Assembly: GCF_004345705.1 (NCBI RefSeq) | Contig: NZ_SLWV01000037.1 | Location: 1 to 31,467, forward strand | Direction: 5' to 3' | Origin: Marinisporobacter balticus | GTDB taxonomy: Bacteria > Bacillota > Clostridia > Peptostreptococcales > Thermotaleaceae | Length of the DNA: 31,467 nucleotides | Shown: piece by piece, positions 23,946-31,379 of the stretch | How the letters are laid out: each line of letters starts with the position of its first letter | Numbering within the stretch: the stretch's first letter is position 1 | Position numbers and translations under genes: made by a program | Notes under the pieces: model-generated | The model's input: the letters and a program-made list of their open reading frames with translations, nothing else | Told to the model about the DNA's origin: nothing | Database searches by the model: none

Positions 23946-25605
23946 AAAAGGAATTGTCATAATGGGCAAGCTCATAGGTCTTGTGAAACCATTGATTCAT
24001 ATCATGGTGATTACCATTACTATGGGGGTATTAGGATTTTTAGCGGCTATGTTTATCACCATTTATGGAGGGATGGGCGTTTTAGAGGTTATAGGTTTTG
24101 ATATGGGGGTTTCCCTTAAAGAAATTTTTATTATAGTAGCTGGTTGTGCTGTGGCAAGAGGATTTTTGAGGTATTTAGAACAATTCACAGGGCACTATAT
24201 TGCCTTTAAATTATTAACTATTTTAAGAGATAAGGTTTTCAAAAAACTTAGAGAGCTTTCTCCAGCAAAACTAGAGAGCGAAGAAAAAGGAAATCTTATA
24301 ACCATTATAACTAGTGATATAGAATTATTAGAGGTTTTTTATGCCCATACTATTGCGCCTATTATGATTGCTATGATCACTTCCGTTATCATGGTTATAT
24401 ATATTGGAAAAATTCATTTGTATCTTGGAATCCTTGCTACTCTAGGATATTTTACCATAGGATGTATGATTCCCTGTTTTTCTTCAAAATTAGGAAAAGA
24501 AGCAGGAGTCAATTATAGAAATTCTTTTGGCAGGATGAATACCTTTATGCTAGATTCTTTAAAAGGTATGAGAGAAATTATTATGTTTAACATAGGAGAG
24601 AAAAGACTTTTTGAAATAAATAAAAAAGGAAAGGCATTGAATAAAGAAATAGAAGGAATCAAGAAACAAGAAGGGATCGTAAGAGTATTGACCGATACCA
24701 TTATATTCGTTTTCACCATGAGCATGTTATTTACAGGGGCATATCTTTACCATAAAAATTTAATTGATTTTAAAGGGATGATCATTGCAACCATAGGAAT
24801 GATAAGCTCTGTTGGACCAGTGGTAGCCTTAAGCAATTTATCCAATAATCTCTTATTGACCTTAGCAGCAGGAGATCGTGTTTTGAATTTATTAGAAGAA
24901 GTACCTATGGTGAAAGAAATATCTGATAAAAAGGATATTACCTTTGGAAATATAGAAGTGAACCATGTGGATTTTTTATATAACAAAAACAAACCTGTTT
25001 TACAAGATGTGACGGTTACATTAGATAAAGGGAAGATTATAGGCATCGTAGGGGAGAGCGGATCCGGTAAAAGTACCCTATTAAGATTATTGATGAGATT
25101 TTGGGATCCAACGAAGGGGAGCATAAAAATAAATGATGAGGATATTAAAAATATAAACACAAATTCTTTAAGACAAATCCAAGGCTTTGTTACACAAAAT
25201 ACTTTTTTATTCAATGAAACCATAGAGGACAATATCAGAATAGGCAAAAAGGATGCAAGTTTTCAGGAAGTTGAGGAAGCTGCCAAGAAAGCATCTATAC
25301 ATGATTTTATAGAAAGTCTGTCAAATGGCTATCAAACCAAAGTAGGAGAGCTTGGAGAAAATTTATCGGGTGGAGAAAGACAAAGATTAGGAATCGCAAG
25401 AGCTTTTTTACATGATGGAGATGTTATTTTATTAGATGAGCCTACAAGTAATTTAGATAGTTTAAATGAAAAGGTCATCATAAAAACCCTTAAAGATGAA
25501 TGTAGAGAAAAAACTGTAATCCTCGTTTCTCATAGAATGTCTACCATATCTATAGCAGATGAGGTATATTTAATGAAAAATAAGGTTCAACATCAAGTTT
25601 TGTGA
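23938..25605 (+). CDS. CydC-like ABC half-transporter, partner of the preceding protein
   Basis: A 555-aa ABC half-transporter. I choose the ATG at 23938 because AGGAG lies ten bases upstream; a TTG at 23929 sits too close to that site, and an ATG at 23962 has a weaker site. The start overlaps the previous gene's stop by eight bases. Residues 1-310 contain the membrane domain (ELSPAKLESEEKGNLITIIT, SDIELLEVFYAHTIAP, as in CydC). The ATPase has Walker A GESGSGKST (372-380), signature LSGGERQR (476-483), Walker B VILLDEPTSNLD and H-loop SHRMST. With the upstream protein it should form one heterodimeric exporter-type pump. It is the last gene of the heme locus and has a terminator downstream. 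Confidence 0.85.
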   Translation: MRRKGIVIMGKLIGLVKPLIHIMVITITMGVLGFLAAMFITIYGGMGVLEVIGFDMGVSLKEIFIIVAGCAVARGFLRYLEQFTGHYIAFKLLTILRDKVFKKLRELSPAKLESEEKGNLITIITSDIELLEVFYAHTIAPIMIAMITSVIMVIYIGKIHLYLGILATLGYFTIGCMIPCFSSKLGKEAGVNYRNSFGRMNTFMLDSLKGMREIIMFNIGEKRLFEINKKGKALNKEIEGIKKQEGIVRVLTDTIIFVFTMSMLFTGAYLYHKNLIDFKGMIIATIGMISSVGPVVALSNLSNNLLLTLAAGDRVLNLLEEVPMVKEISDKKDITFGNIEVNHVDFLYNKNKPVLQDVTVTLDKGKIIGIVGESGSGKSTLLRLLMRFWDPTKGSIKINDEDIKNINTNSLRQIQGFVTQNTFLFNETIEDNIRIGKKDASFQEVEEAAKKASIHDFIESLSNGYQTKVGELGENLSGGERQRLGIARAFLHDGDVILLDEPTSNLDSLNEKVIIKTLKDECREKTVILVSHRMSTISIADEVYLMKNKVQHQVL

Positions 25606-25691
25606 TAACAGCATAAAATAGATTTGGTCAATATATTTTTTAATGGCAATTTATAGAATCCATTTGATGAAAATATTGATTTTAAAACATT

Positions 25692-25730
25692 AATAACAAT
25701 GTATTTGGAAATAATTACATTGTTATTTTT
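25692..25730 (+). terminator. Intrinsic terminator of the heme locus
   Basis: AATAACAATGTA (25692-25703) and TACATTGTTATT (25716-25727) form a perfect 12-bp stem followed by TTTT, 87 bases after the second ABC half-transporter. Confidence 0.85.
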
Positions 25731-25767
25731 TGTTGACTAATTTTTGTTTTTCTAAAACCACAAAATT

Positions 25768-25865
25768 CGACGTTGAACCTAAAGAAATGAATTTCAAGCT
25801 TTCAAAAACCGGTAACAACTTGAACCAAATAGCATGAGTTTATGAAGCCAATATTGGAGTTGTTA
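25768..25865 (+). pseudogene. Short MobC-like mobilisation protein fragment
   Basis: One frame reads FDVEPKEMNFKLSKTGNNLN then QIA, a stop, and VYEANIGVVMKG. The string LSKTGNNLNQIA resembles the (R/K)xGNNLNQIA core of MobC-type relaxosome accessory proteins. Only about 30 codons survive and a stop interrupts them. It marks former mobile DNA at the right edge of the heme locus. Confidence 0.4.
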
Positions 25866-25874
25866 TGAAAGGTA

Positions 25875-25902
25875 TTGACAATTATAGTATTCATGATACG
25901 AT
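25875..25902 (+). promoter_or_regulatory. Putative promoter of the AbrB-type gene
   Basis: TTGACA (25875-25880) and TACGAT (25897-25902) are 16 bases apart, about 55 bases before the AbrB start. Imperfect direct repeats (gatatgaataa, tatgaataga) lie between it and the gene and could be binding sites for the AbrB-like protein itself. Confidence 0.5.
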
Positions 25903-25955
25903 TAATATGTATGATATGAATAATATGAATAGAATGAAATATAGGAGATGATATA

Positions 25956-26201
25956 ATGCCAGAAATAAAAAAAGGAAAGTATATATTTGGCTCTGTAAAA
26001 GTAGGAGAAAGAGGCCAAATAGTGATTCCGAAGGAAGCTAGAGATAAATTTGATATTAACCCGGGTAATGAATTGCTAGTATTTGGCGATGAAAAGAAGG
26101 GATTGGCAATAGTTAAAATGGATTTGATGAAAGGACTTGCATTAAAGATATTAGATGGTACTTTTAATAAGGATGAGGAAGAAAAGGATGAAAATGAGTA
26201 A
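25956..26201 (+). CDS. AbrB/MazE/SpoVT family DNA-binding protein
   Basis: An 81-aa swapped-hairpin AbrB-type protein. Residues 8-55 carry the fold: YIFGSVKVGERGQIVIPKEA, RDKFDINPGNELLVFGD, LAIVKM. The acidic C-terminal tail (KDEEEKDENE) is typical of stand-alone transcription factors of this group rather than of toxin-bound MazE antitoxins. ATG follows ATAGGAGATG. The next gene starts inside it, so the two are coupled. It may autoregulate and control the membrane proteins that follow. An antitoxin role is less likely because no toxin follows. Confidence 0.85.
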   Translation: MPEIKKGKYIFGSVKVGERGQIVIPKEARDKFDINPGNELLVFGDEKKGLAIVKMDLMKGLALKILDGTFNKDEEEKDENE

Positions 26202-26532
26202 TAGAATGAAAGCTGTTATTAAAACAATATTCGGAGTCAGGGTTAATTGGACGAAAGACACAGGAATAGCTTTTTTATCGGGAATTTTAGTTATCTTATG
26301 CAGTATTGTACTAGTTGCATTCCAAGACAATACAATGGTGGATGAGTTTGGATTTTTTCTATTTCGAGATATTGTAATGATATTTTGTATTGGTTTTGCT
26401 TTCCCACTATATTATGTATTGATAATAAAAAAGGATGCCATAACAGATTCATACGAACAGAGCATAGCCGTCCACAAGAAAGGAACAGGTATCCCATTTC
26501 GCCATCGGTATCAAGTGTACTGGAGGAGGTAG
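26188..26532 (+). CDS. Truncated membrane protein, probably CPBP-type remnant
   Basis: About 114 aa from the ATG at 26188; an ATG at 26194 is equally well placed behind AAAAGG. It overlaps the AbrB stop. There are two clear membrane helices (GIAFLSGILVILCSIVLVAF and DIVMIFCIGFAFPLYYVLII). The N-terminal part resembles AbrB-linked CPBP-family membrane proteins, but the chain leaves that pattern after KKDA and ends in a polar tail (HKKGTGIPFRHRYQVYWRR). The metalloprotease motifs expected further on are absent. I read it as a gene cut by a deletion that joined it to foreign sequence. It may still be translated. Confidence 0.5.
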   Translation: MKMSNRMKAVIKTIFGVRVNWTKDTGIAFLSGILVILCSIVLVAFQDNTMVDEFGFFLFRDIVMIFCIGFAFPLYYVLIIKKDAITDSYEQSIAVHKKGTGIPFRHRYQVYWRR

Positions 26533-26555
26533 TTTTATGACATATCAGAAGGCAG

Positions 26556-27227
26556 TTGCGTAGCGATGGCTTCAGTTATACAAGGATAAGATTATTAATA
26601 TTTTATGAGGTGGTAATCGTGTTTTGGATGATTGTTGTATGTGTAATGATAGTGGACTTACTAATACCGTTTCTAATAGCTTTGCCGTATAAAGGGTATA
26701 GCCACTTAAAAACAGTTATGAGTGTATTAGGCTGTAAAGCAAGTCCCTGGGGAATGATTTACAATATATGGATGATTGTTTCTGGTTGTACAATAGCAAT
26801 ATTTGGATACATGCTTTATTCCTACTATCATAATGAACAGGCGGAATTGGCAATTGTGCTCTTTATCTTGCTTCTTATCTATGGGATAGGAGATGAGGTC
26901 ATATCTGGAATCTTTCCTCTAAATGAGAAAGAAGATGATGTAACTGTATCCACTAAAATCCACGGATTTGGCTCAGTTATTGGTTTTATTGCTCTTCAAT
27001 TTGCACCATTAATCTTAGCAATAATTCAATTTAAAGAAGATATGTGGTATTTTGGATTTTCCTCGATTGCCTTTTTTCTACTTAGCTTAATTGCGTTTGC
27101 TTTTTTCGTAATGGGCGATAAGCCAAAATTCCAAAATACAGTCTTTGCTTTAGAAGGGCTATGGCAAAGGGTATTGTGCTGCTTAATGTATGCTCCTTTT
27201 ATAATTTGGGTTATAACAAGTTTATAG
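26556..27227 (+). CDS. DUF998-like integral membrane protein
   Basis: A membrane protein with about six hydrophobic helices (YGIGDEVISGIFPLNEKEDD between helices, KIHGFGSVIGFIALQFAPLI after), the pattern of DUF998 proteins, whose function is unknown. The start is uncertain. TTG at 26556 gives 223 aa but has no good ribosome site. GTG at 26619, behind GAGGTGG, gives about 202 aa and a family-like beginning. A perfect GGAGGT site at 26523-26529 serves an ATG at 26537, yet that frame stops after eight codons, suggesting a frameshift between it and 26556. The gene may therefore be N-terminally damaged. Confidence 0.65.
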   Translation: MRSDGFSYTRIRLLIFYEVVIVFWMIVVCVMIVDLLIPFLIALPYKGYSHLKTVMSVLGCKASPWGMIYNIWMIVSGCTIAIFGYMLYSYYHNEQAELAIVLFILLLIYGIGDEVISGIFPLNEKEDDVTVSTKIHGFGSVIGFIALQFAPLILAIIQFKEDMWYFGFSSIAFFLLSLIAFAFFVMGDKPKFQNTVFALEGLWQRVLCCLMYAPFIIWVITSL

Positions 27228-27289
27228 GTATTATATGAGGTTAATTAAATCATATTGTTTATAAAATACACCAGTTTACAAGTAAATTA

Positions 27290-28025
27290 AGCTACATCTT
27301 TGCCATAAAGAAAAGATGCAATAGCTTTAGCAACACCAGCATAAATTTTAGTGCTTTTGAGTGAATTTGCAAAACCCTCGGAAATTAATTCTTTCGTAAA
27401 AGTATTGGAAATAGTATGTTTTATTTTTTAAAGACTTTCAAATTGATATTTTGAAAAACTTTCATTAATAAACGGTAACACAGAAACAAATGTGAATGTA
27501 ATTGCTAATAAATTTGCATGCTATTCTATAGAAGCTTTGTTACGTACCATACAATTACCAAAGGACCAAAAAAATTTGTGTTGGTAAAAAATCACTTCTA
27601 TATTCCAATGTCAACTGTATGCACATAGTGGTAACTGATCATTTTGAGTCTGATCAAATTTCACATTTTGCACAGTGTTATGGTTAAATATTTGTATATT
27701 TTTGGATTAATTGTAAGATAAAAGCTCTTACTTTTGAAACATCTTCTTTATCTTTTGTTGTAACTGTCATGTAAATTGGTTTTTTGAAGAGGTTAGTCAT
27801 TGCCTGCTTTGTAGCAACACGATATTCACCAGCATCTGTAAATGTAAAATTTTTAATATTTAGTTTATCACCCTTTTCTTTTGGTCTACCTCTTTTTCCA
27901 GTAGGCCCAGATGGTAAGTTGTATATGGCTGTGTCAGAACGTATTGCCCAATAAGATCTAGATTGTCATATTGCTTTATACTTTCTAAAACAACGCCTTT
28001 TGTATACCAGCTATCGCATAAAAGA
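27290..28025 (-). pseudogene. Decayed DDE transposase (IS4/IS701-like)
   Basis: On the minus strand successive frames spell parts of one DDE-superfamily transposase: LCDSWYTKGVVLESIKQYDN, then SDTAIYNLPSGPTGKRGRPK and FTDAGEYRVATKQAMTNLFK. These are followed by KPIYMTVTTKDKEDVSKVRA and, after further breaks, the catalytic-end motif IEVIFYQHKFFWSFGNYMVR and NLLAITFTFVSVLPF. Several frameshifts and stops prevent expression. The family is judged from the CDSWYTK and WSxExxF-type motifs. Its N-terminal third is missing and abuts ISAs1-like debris at about 28020. Confidence 0.7.
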
Positions 28026-28390
28026 ATTACTTAATTCAGTAAAATGCATAGAGTGATATTCATTATATCGTTCAATGAAAAATCTAAATAGGATAAAAAG
28101 AAATATAAAGAGTTCAAAGAACAACAAGAGTACTTGTAAAGTGGTGTTAAATGCATTCACATCGATATTTTCAAAAATTCTTTCAAACGTATCATGAGAA
28201 AGTACTCCATTTTTTAATGGAATGTACTTTTTTAACCATTCTTCTTTTGATTCTGCAAATGTAGCTATTGCTATCCAACCATCAACATTTGTAATCGTTG
28301 CAACAATTGCTATAAACAATATTTATATTAACGGATGCTTTATTTTGCTTTCTTGTCTAAACTTATCTACGCCTTGTTATGAAATTTCAT
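28011..28390 (-). pseudogene. N-terminal remnant of an ISAs1-family transposase
   Basis: The minus strand encodes the conserved start of ISAs1/H-repeat transposases: DKFRQESKIKHPLI, then (after one stop) LFIAIVATITNVDGWIAIAT, FAESKEEWLKKYIPLKNGVL and SHDTFERIFENIDVNAFNTT. The frame then runs into unrelated hydrophobic codons where the 28088-28137 repeat lies, so the catalytic domain is missing. 28391-28649 shows no gene and contains only the thymidine kinase leader. Confidence 0.75.
28088..28137. repeat. Second copy of the 50-bp repeat at 1-50
   Basis: 46 of 50 positions match the first 50 bases of the window, in the same orientation. The next bases (aaagtggtgt) also match 321-330. The copy sits at the broken end of the ISAs1-like remnant. 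Confidence 0.7.
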
Positions 28391-28649
28391 TTTCACTCTC
28401 CTTAACAACATTTAATTTATTCTATTATTAAGGGATTCTACATTTAACTTATAAATCAATTTTGGAATTTTTACCAATTAGGTTTTCTTTTATTTCTTAG
28501 CTTTTTCATGCGATTGCCGTGATCTAAAATGTAGAAAAACTGTACTATAAATATTAGTTAGTGTAAAATAAAATGATACCATTTTAAAATTGTAACGTAT
28601 TTACAGTTTCTAAATGAGTTAAGGGAAAAATATGAAGGAGGAATTACAT

Positions 28650-29228
28650 ATGGCACAACTTTATTATAGATATAGTACAATGAATGCAGGAAAATCAATT
28701 GAAGTAATTAAAGTAGCATATAATTATGAGGAAAGAGGAAAAAAAGCTTTGGTTTTGACTTCTGCATTAGATAATAGATATGGTATAGGAAAAATAATCT
28801 CTAGAATAGGGATAGAAAAAGAAGCGATTATCATTGATGATGAAACCAATATATTGAGTATATTTTTACAAGAAAATGTCAAACAAAAGATGGACTGTGT
28901 AATCATTGATGAATGTCAATTCTTAAAAAAGCATCATGTAGAGGAATTAATTGAAATTGTTGATAGTTGTAATGTACCTGTTTTATGTTATGGATTAAAG
29001 AACGATTTTAAAAATGAGTTGTTTGAGGGAGCATATTGGTTATTAGTATATGCTGATAAAATAGAGGAAATAAAAACAATTTGTTGGTGCGGTAGAAAAG
29101 CTACTACCAATGCTAAAATGATAGATGGGAAAATTGTTAAAGCAGGAGAACAAATACAGATAGGTGGAAATGAATTGTATATTCCATTATGTAGAAAACA
29201 TTATAATGATGGAAGAATAGCAGAATAG
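28650..29228 (+). CDS. tdk: Thymidine kinase (type II)
   Basis: A 192-aa enzyme that phosphorylates thymidine to dTMP with ATP in the pyrimidine salvage pathway. The start is the ATG at 28650, eight bases after AAGGAGG; an in-frame ATG six codons upstream overlaps that site and is rejected. The P-loop is YSTMNAGKS (8-16), the catalytic Glu is E88 in IIDECQF, and the zinc-binding lid and base residues are C145, C147, C181 and H184 (ICWCGRKA ... PLCRKHY). The YIPLCRKHY end is typical. All key residues are present, so it should be active. It stands alone with its own terminator. The first Zn pair is spaced as CxC here, which I note but do not find alarming. Confidence 0.95.
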   Translation: MAQLYYRYSTMNAGKSIEVIKVAYNYEERGKKALVLTSALDNRYGIGKIISRIGIEKEAIIIDDETNILSIFLQENVKQKMDCVIIDECQFLKKHHVEELIEIVDSCNVPVLCYGLKNDFKNELFEGAYWLLVYADKIEEIKTICWCGRKATTNAKMIDGKIVKAGEQIQIGGNELYIPLCRKHYNDGRIAE

Positions 29229-29248
29229 TCATAAATCAGACCAATAAA

Positions 29249-29273
29249 AGCACCTTAAAAGGGGTGTTTTTTT
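29249..29273 (+). terminator. Intrinsic terminator of tdk
   Basis: GCACCTT and AGGGGTGT form a short stem around AAA (29250-29266) followed by seven T, 20 bases after the tdk stop. Confidence 0.75.
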
Positions 29274-29373
29274 ATGTATGAAGTAGATAAAATATATTGT
29301 CGGAAGTTGCGAACGATTGATACTGGAAAATACTTCATATAGAGAGTAATATAAAAGTATAGGAGGGAGAGCC

Positions 29374-29493
29374 ATGAAAAAGGAAGAAAAAACTTTATTA
29401 CAAGAAAAGGAAATAAAACTAGAGGACTTTACTATTTTTTCTGGTTATGAAATATTAGAAGATGGAACAAAAGTATTTTCAGCAGAAGACTAA
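29374..29493 (+). CDS. Small acidic protein, 39 aa, unknown function
   Basis: An ATG follows AGGAGGGAGAGCC, a near-perfect ribosome site. The peptide starts MKKEEKTLLQEKEIKLEDFT and ends IFSGYEILEDGTKVFSAED. It is highly charged with no membrane segment, and its second half looks like a beta hairpin. A hairpin terminator with eight T follows 25 bases after the stop. A strong ribosome site, codon use like the neighbours and a dedicated terminator make this a credible gene. I do not recognise the family. Confidence 0.7.
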   Translation: MKKEEKTLLQEKEIKLEDFTIFSGYEILEDGTKVFSAED

Positions 29494-29516
29494 TTAATGC
29501 TAGAATATATAATAGA

Positions 29517-29543
29517 AGGCATCCAAATATGGATGTTTTTTTT
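29517..29543 (+). terminator. Intrinsic terminator of the 39-aa gene
   Basis: CATCC (29520-29524) and GGATG (29531-29535), extended by a G-T pair, are followed by eight T (29536-29543). Confidence 0.75.
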
Positions 29544-29599
29544 GTATAGTGCGTCTAGTGAAAGTCTGGCATGGGTAATTGCCAATATTTTTATGTACA

Positions 29600-29950
29600 C
29601 TTTTGATCGCTATCTACATTAGATATTCTGGATAATGCAGTAGCTATGCTATAAGAATTACTCAGAATATTTACAATACTCGAATGAGGTATTAATCTAT
29701 CTAAAATAGCACTAGCAAGCATATTATCTACAAATATTTCACTCCAATCTGATAAATTTATGTTACTTGTAATTATTGTGCTTTTTTTCTCATATCGATT
29801 GTCCATTAATTAAAAAAACATTTTTGCTTCTTCTTCACCCATTGGCAAATAACCTATTCATCAATTATTAAAAGTTTATATTTGCTAAAATGCTTCATTC
29901 TATTTTTAAGTCTATTTTCTAAATAGGCTTTCTTTAACTCTAGCTTAAGC
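29600..29950 (-). pseudogene. C-terminal half of istB (IS21-family ATPase), broken
   Basis: The minus strand spells the second half of an IS21 helper ATPase: ELKKAYLENRLKNRMKHFSK, YKLLIIDE (Walker B), a frameshift and stop, GEEEAKMFF, then RYEKKSTIITSNINLSDWSE and IFVDNMLASAILDRLIPHSS. The first ~150 residues with the P-loop are gone. The upstream end meets the IS200-like remnant at about 29950. Confidence 0.8.
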
Positions 29951-30065
29951 CCCGCGCTATGCGAGGGAGAGTTGAATAAATGCAAATGAAGAATATGATA
30001 TAAAAGCCCTTCTCTGGTATAATGACATAGGTTTCGCAAGCCAAAGGCAACAGAGGAGGGCAATA

Positions 30066-30130
30066 ATGTACAATACAAGTTTAGCATATACTAAATGGAA
30101 TTGCACGTATCATATCATAGTAAGTATACA
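30066..30130 (+). pseudogene. N-terminal fragment of IS200-type tnpA
   Basis: ATG at 30066, after AGAGGAGGGC, opens MYNTSLAYTKWNCTYHIIVS, which matches the start of IS200 TnpA (SLAHTxWNCKYHIV). The catalytic HUH and Tyr regions are missing: the reading diverges after about 20 codons and stops near 30178. Confidence 0.65.
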
Positions 30131-30156
30131 ATTCTTTGACATTTTTCCGGAATCTA

Positions 30157-30187
30157 TTGACTCTCTCGTTACGTCATAGTGTATAGT
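30157..30187 (+). promoter_or_regulatory. MerR-type promoter inside the IS200-like remnant
   Basis: TTGACT (30157-30162) and TATAGT (30182-30187) are separated by 19 bases, and the spacer has the dyad-like CTCTCGTTACGTCATAG. This is the architecture of promoters activated by TipA/BmrR-type MerR regulators. It lies 35 bases before the ORF at 30223. Confidence 0.65.
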
Positions 30188-30222
30188 AATAATATAAAAG
30201 TAGCAGAAATGGAGTTTATAAT

Positions 30223-30414
30223 ATGAAAATTAAAAGTGTCCGTTCGGACGAAATTCACAAAAAAATATTAACCGCGCCAACAGATAAAAAGGATGATATT
30301 ATAAAAAAGTATATCAAAAATCAAACAGATGCAGATATAATAGAGGACAAGATAAAACAGCAACAGTATGTTCCCCTTAAGGGGCTGCAACTACCATGCG
30401 CCTATAGGGTTTAG
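30223..30414 (+). CDS. Chimeric 63-aa ORF: DUF2268-like start joined to TnpA C-terminus
   Basis: ATG behind TGGAG. Residues 1-25 (MKIKSVRSDEIHKKILTAPT, DKKDD) resemble the start of DUF2268-type putative Zn-protease proteins, often seen near MerR regulators. Residues 26-54 (IIKKYIKNQTDADIIEDKIK, QQQYVPLKG) resemble the C-terminal helix and end of IS200 TnpA. The rest reads through the element's right-end hairpins. The join is in frame and probably arose by deletion. With a MerR-type promoter and a ribosome site it could be expressed. It has no complete domain, so it may be functionless. Recognition of both halves is from memory of motifs and needs a search. Confidence 0.45.
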   Translation: MKIKSVRSDEIHKKILTAPTDKKDDIIKKYIKNQTDADIIEDKIKQQQYVPLKGLQLPCAYRV

Positions 30415-30440
30415 TCAAACCACCCTTTGAAAGGGTGGAT

Positions 30441-31045
30441 ACTGATTTTATTATTTGGGAGTGGCAGAAGATGTTCTTTTTCTTTGCTAAAAACTAATAT
30501 AGGCGATAGGCCTGTAGCATGACATATCCATAAGTTAGCTTCATTGGTTATAGCACTCATCTTTTTGTGTAACGCTTCTAAGTTTTCCACAATGCCATTA
30601 TAATTCATTATTTCATCAATTATTCTCATTGGATTTTCAACTTTTCCTTTCGAATGTTCAGTCCTTGCTTGATCCATCATTGATGAGGCATTATCAATTA
30701 ATATTTCTTCTGGAATATCACCTAATGTCTCAAATGTATTGGCTAGAAAATCAAATAAATGATTTTGGATTAAAGTACTCAGTAAATTTCTTATTGTTTA
30801 AAATAAAGTAGTTAAAATTACTTCTACAGCATTCAAGACTATGCTCTCTAACAAGATATCTATATGGATGGGATTTATAATAGAATACCTGTTTATTGTT
30901 TGCTGATAGCTAAGAAGTGATTATATCATGATATTCATCTAGCTTTGATTTTTTTCTTTTCTGGATTACCTTCATAATATTTTCAACTGACCTAAATCTT
31001 TTACTGATTTTATTTCTATTTCAGTATTAATGTTCATCTTCATAA
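30441..31045 (-). pseudogene. Decayed istA (IS21-family transposase)
   Basis: On the minus strand, from about 31045, a start region reads MNINTEIEIKSVKDLGQLK. It continues across breaks with GNPEKKKKSKLDEYHDIITS, then FLANTFETLGDIPEEILIDN, ASSMMDQARTEHSKGKVENP and HLLPLPNNKI. The TLGDIPxEILIDNA and HSKGKVEN motifs belong to the catalytic end of IstA. Several stops and deletions are present and the C-terminus runs into the IS200-like right end. With istB downstream on the same strand it is the remains of one IS21 element. Confidence 0.75.
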
Positions 31046-31073
31046 TCACCACCCATTAATACTATAAAAAATA

Positions 31074-31102
31074 TTGACAATGCAAAAAATATGTGATAAT
31101 AT
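31074..31102 (+). promoter_or_regulatory. rRNA operon promoter P1
   Basis: TTGACA (31074-31079), a 17-base AT-rich spacer and TAATAT (31097-31102): a near-consensus sigma-A promoter about 280 bases before the 16S start. Confidence 0.85.
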
Positions 31103-31211
31103 ATGAAATGTTGTAGCAAGAAACAATCACTATTGAATAGAAAAAGTGATCGACAAACCTTTCGAAATATAATATACTATTTAAGTTGCTAATGAACAGT
31201 AAAGAAAGTTA

Positions 31212-31240
31212 TTGACAGATTCAATAAAAAATGATAAGAT
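31212..31240 (+). promoter_or_regulatory. rRNA operon promoter P2
   Basis: TTGACA (31212-31217), a 17-base spacer and TAAGAT (31235-31240). The leader that follows contains the boxA-like TTTGATCTTTGAAAAC near 31270, common upstream of clostridial 16S genes and involved in antitermination. Confidence 0.85.
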
Positions 31241-31379
31241 AATTAAGTCGCCAAATGGTGACGGAAAAGTTTTGATCTTTGAAAACTACACAGTGTAAGA
31301 ATTTAAGCCAGCGCTTGACTTAAGTCAAGTACAATAAGTTCTAAGAACTTAAAGTAACAAAAATGAGCAATGAAACTTT

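Larger units (their letters stand above)
29950..30440 (+). mobile_element. IS200/IS605-like element remnant with terminal hairpins
   Basis: The left end carries CCCCGC/GCGAGGG with a bulged A (29950-29967), the imperfect type of hairpin used as a TnpA recognition site. It also has a longer foldback GCCCTTCTCTG (30005-30015) with CAGAGGAGGGC (30050-30060) just before a TnpA-like start. The right end has CCCCTTAAGGGG (30371-30382) and CCACCCTTTGAAAGGGTGG (30419-30437, perfect). Inside are both ends of a tnpA gene with foreign DNA in the middle. It lies where the istA-istB junction of an IS21 element has been deleted. Exact ends cannot be fixed by eye. Confidence 0.55.

Noticed and set aside
22203..25605. 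Calling the ABC pair true cytochrome bd assembly factors CydD and CydC
   Set aside because: Sequence motifs fit the family, but cydAB is absent and the context is heme uptake, so only CydDC-like is justified.
25956..26201. MazE-type antitoxin of a toxin-antitoxin pair
   Set aside because: The next gene is a membrane protein, not a MazF or PIN toxin.
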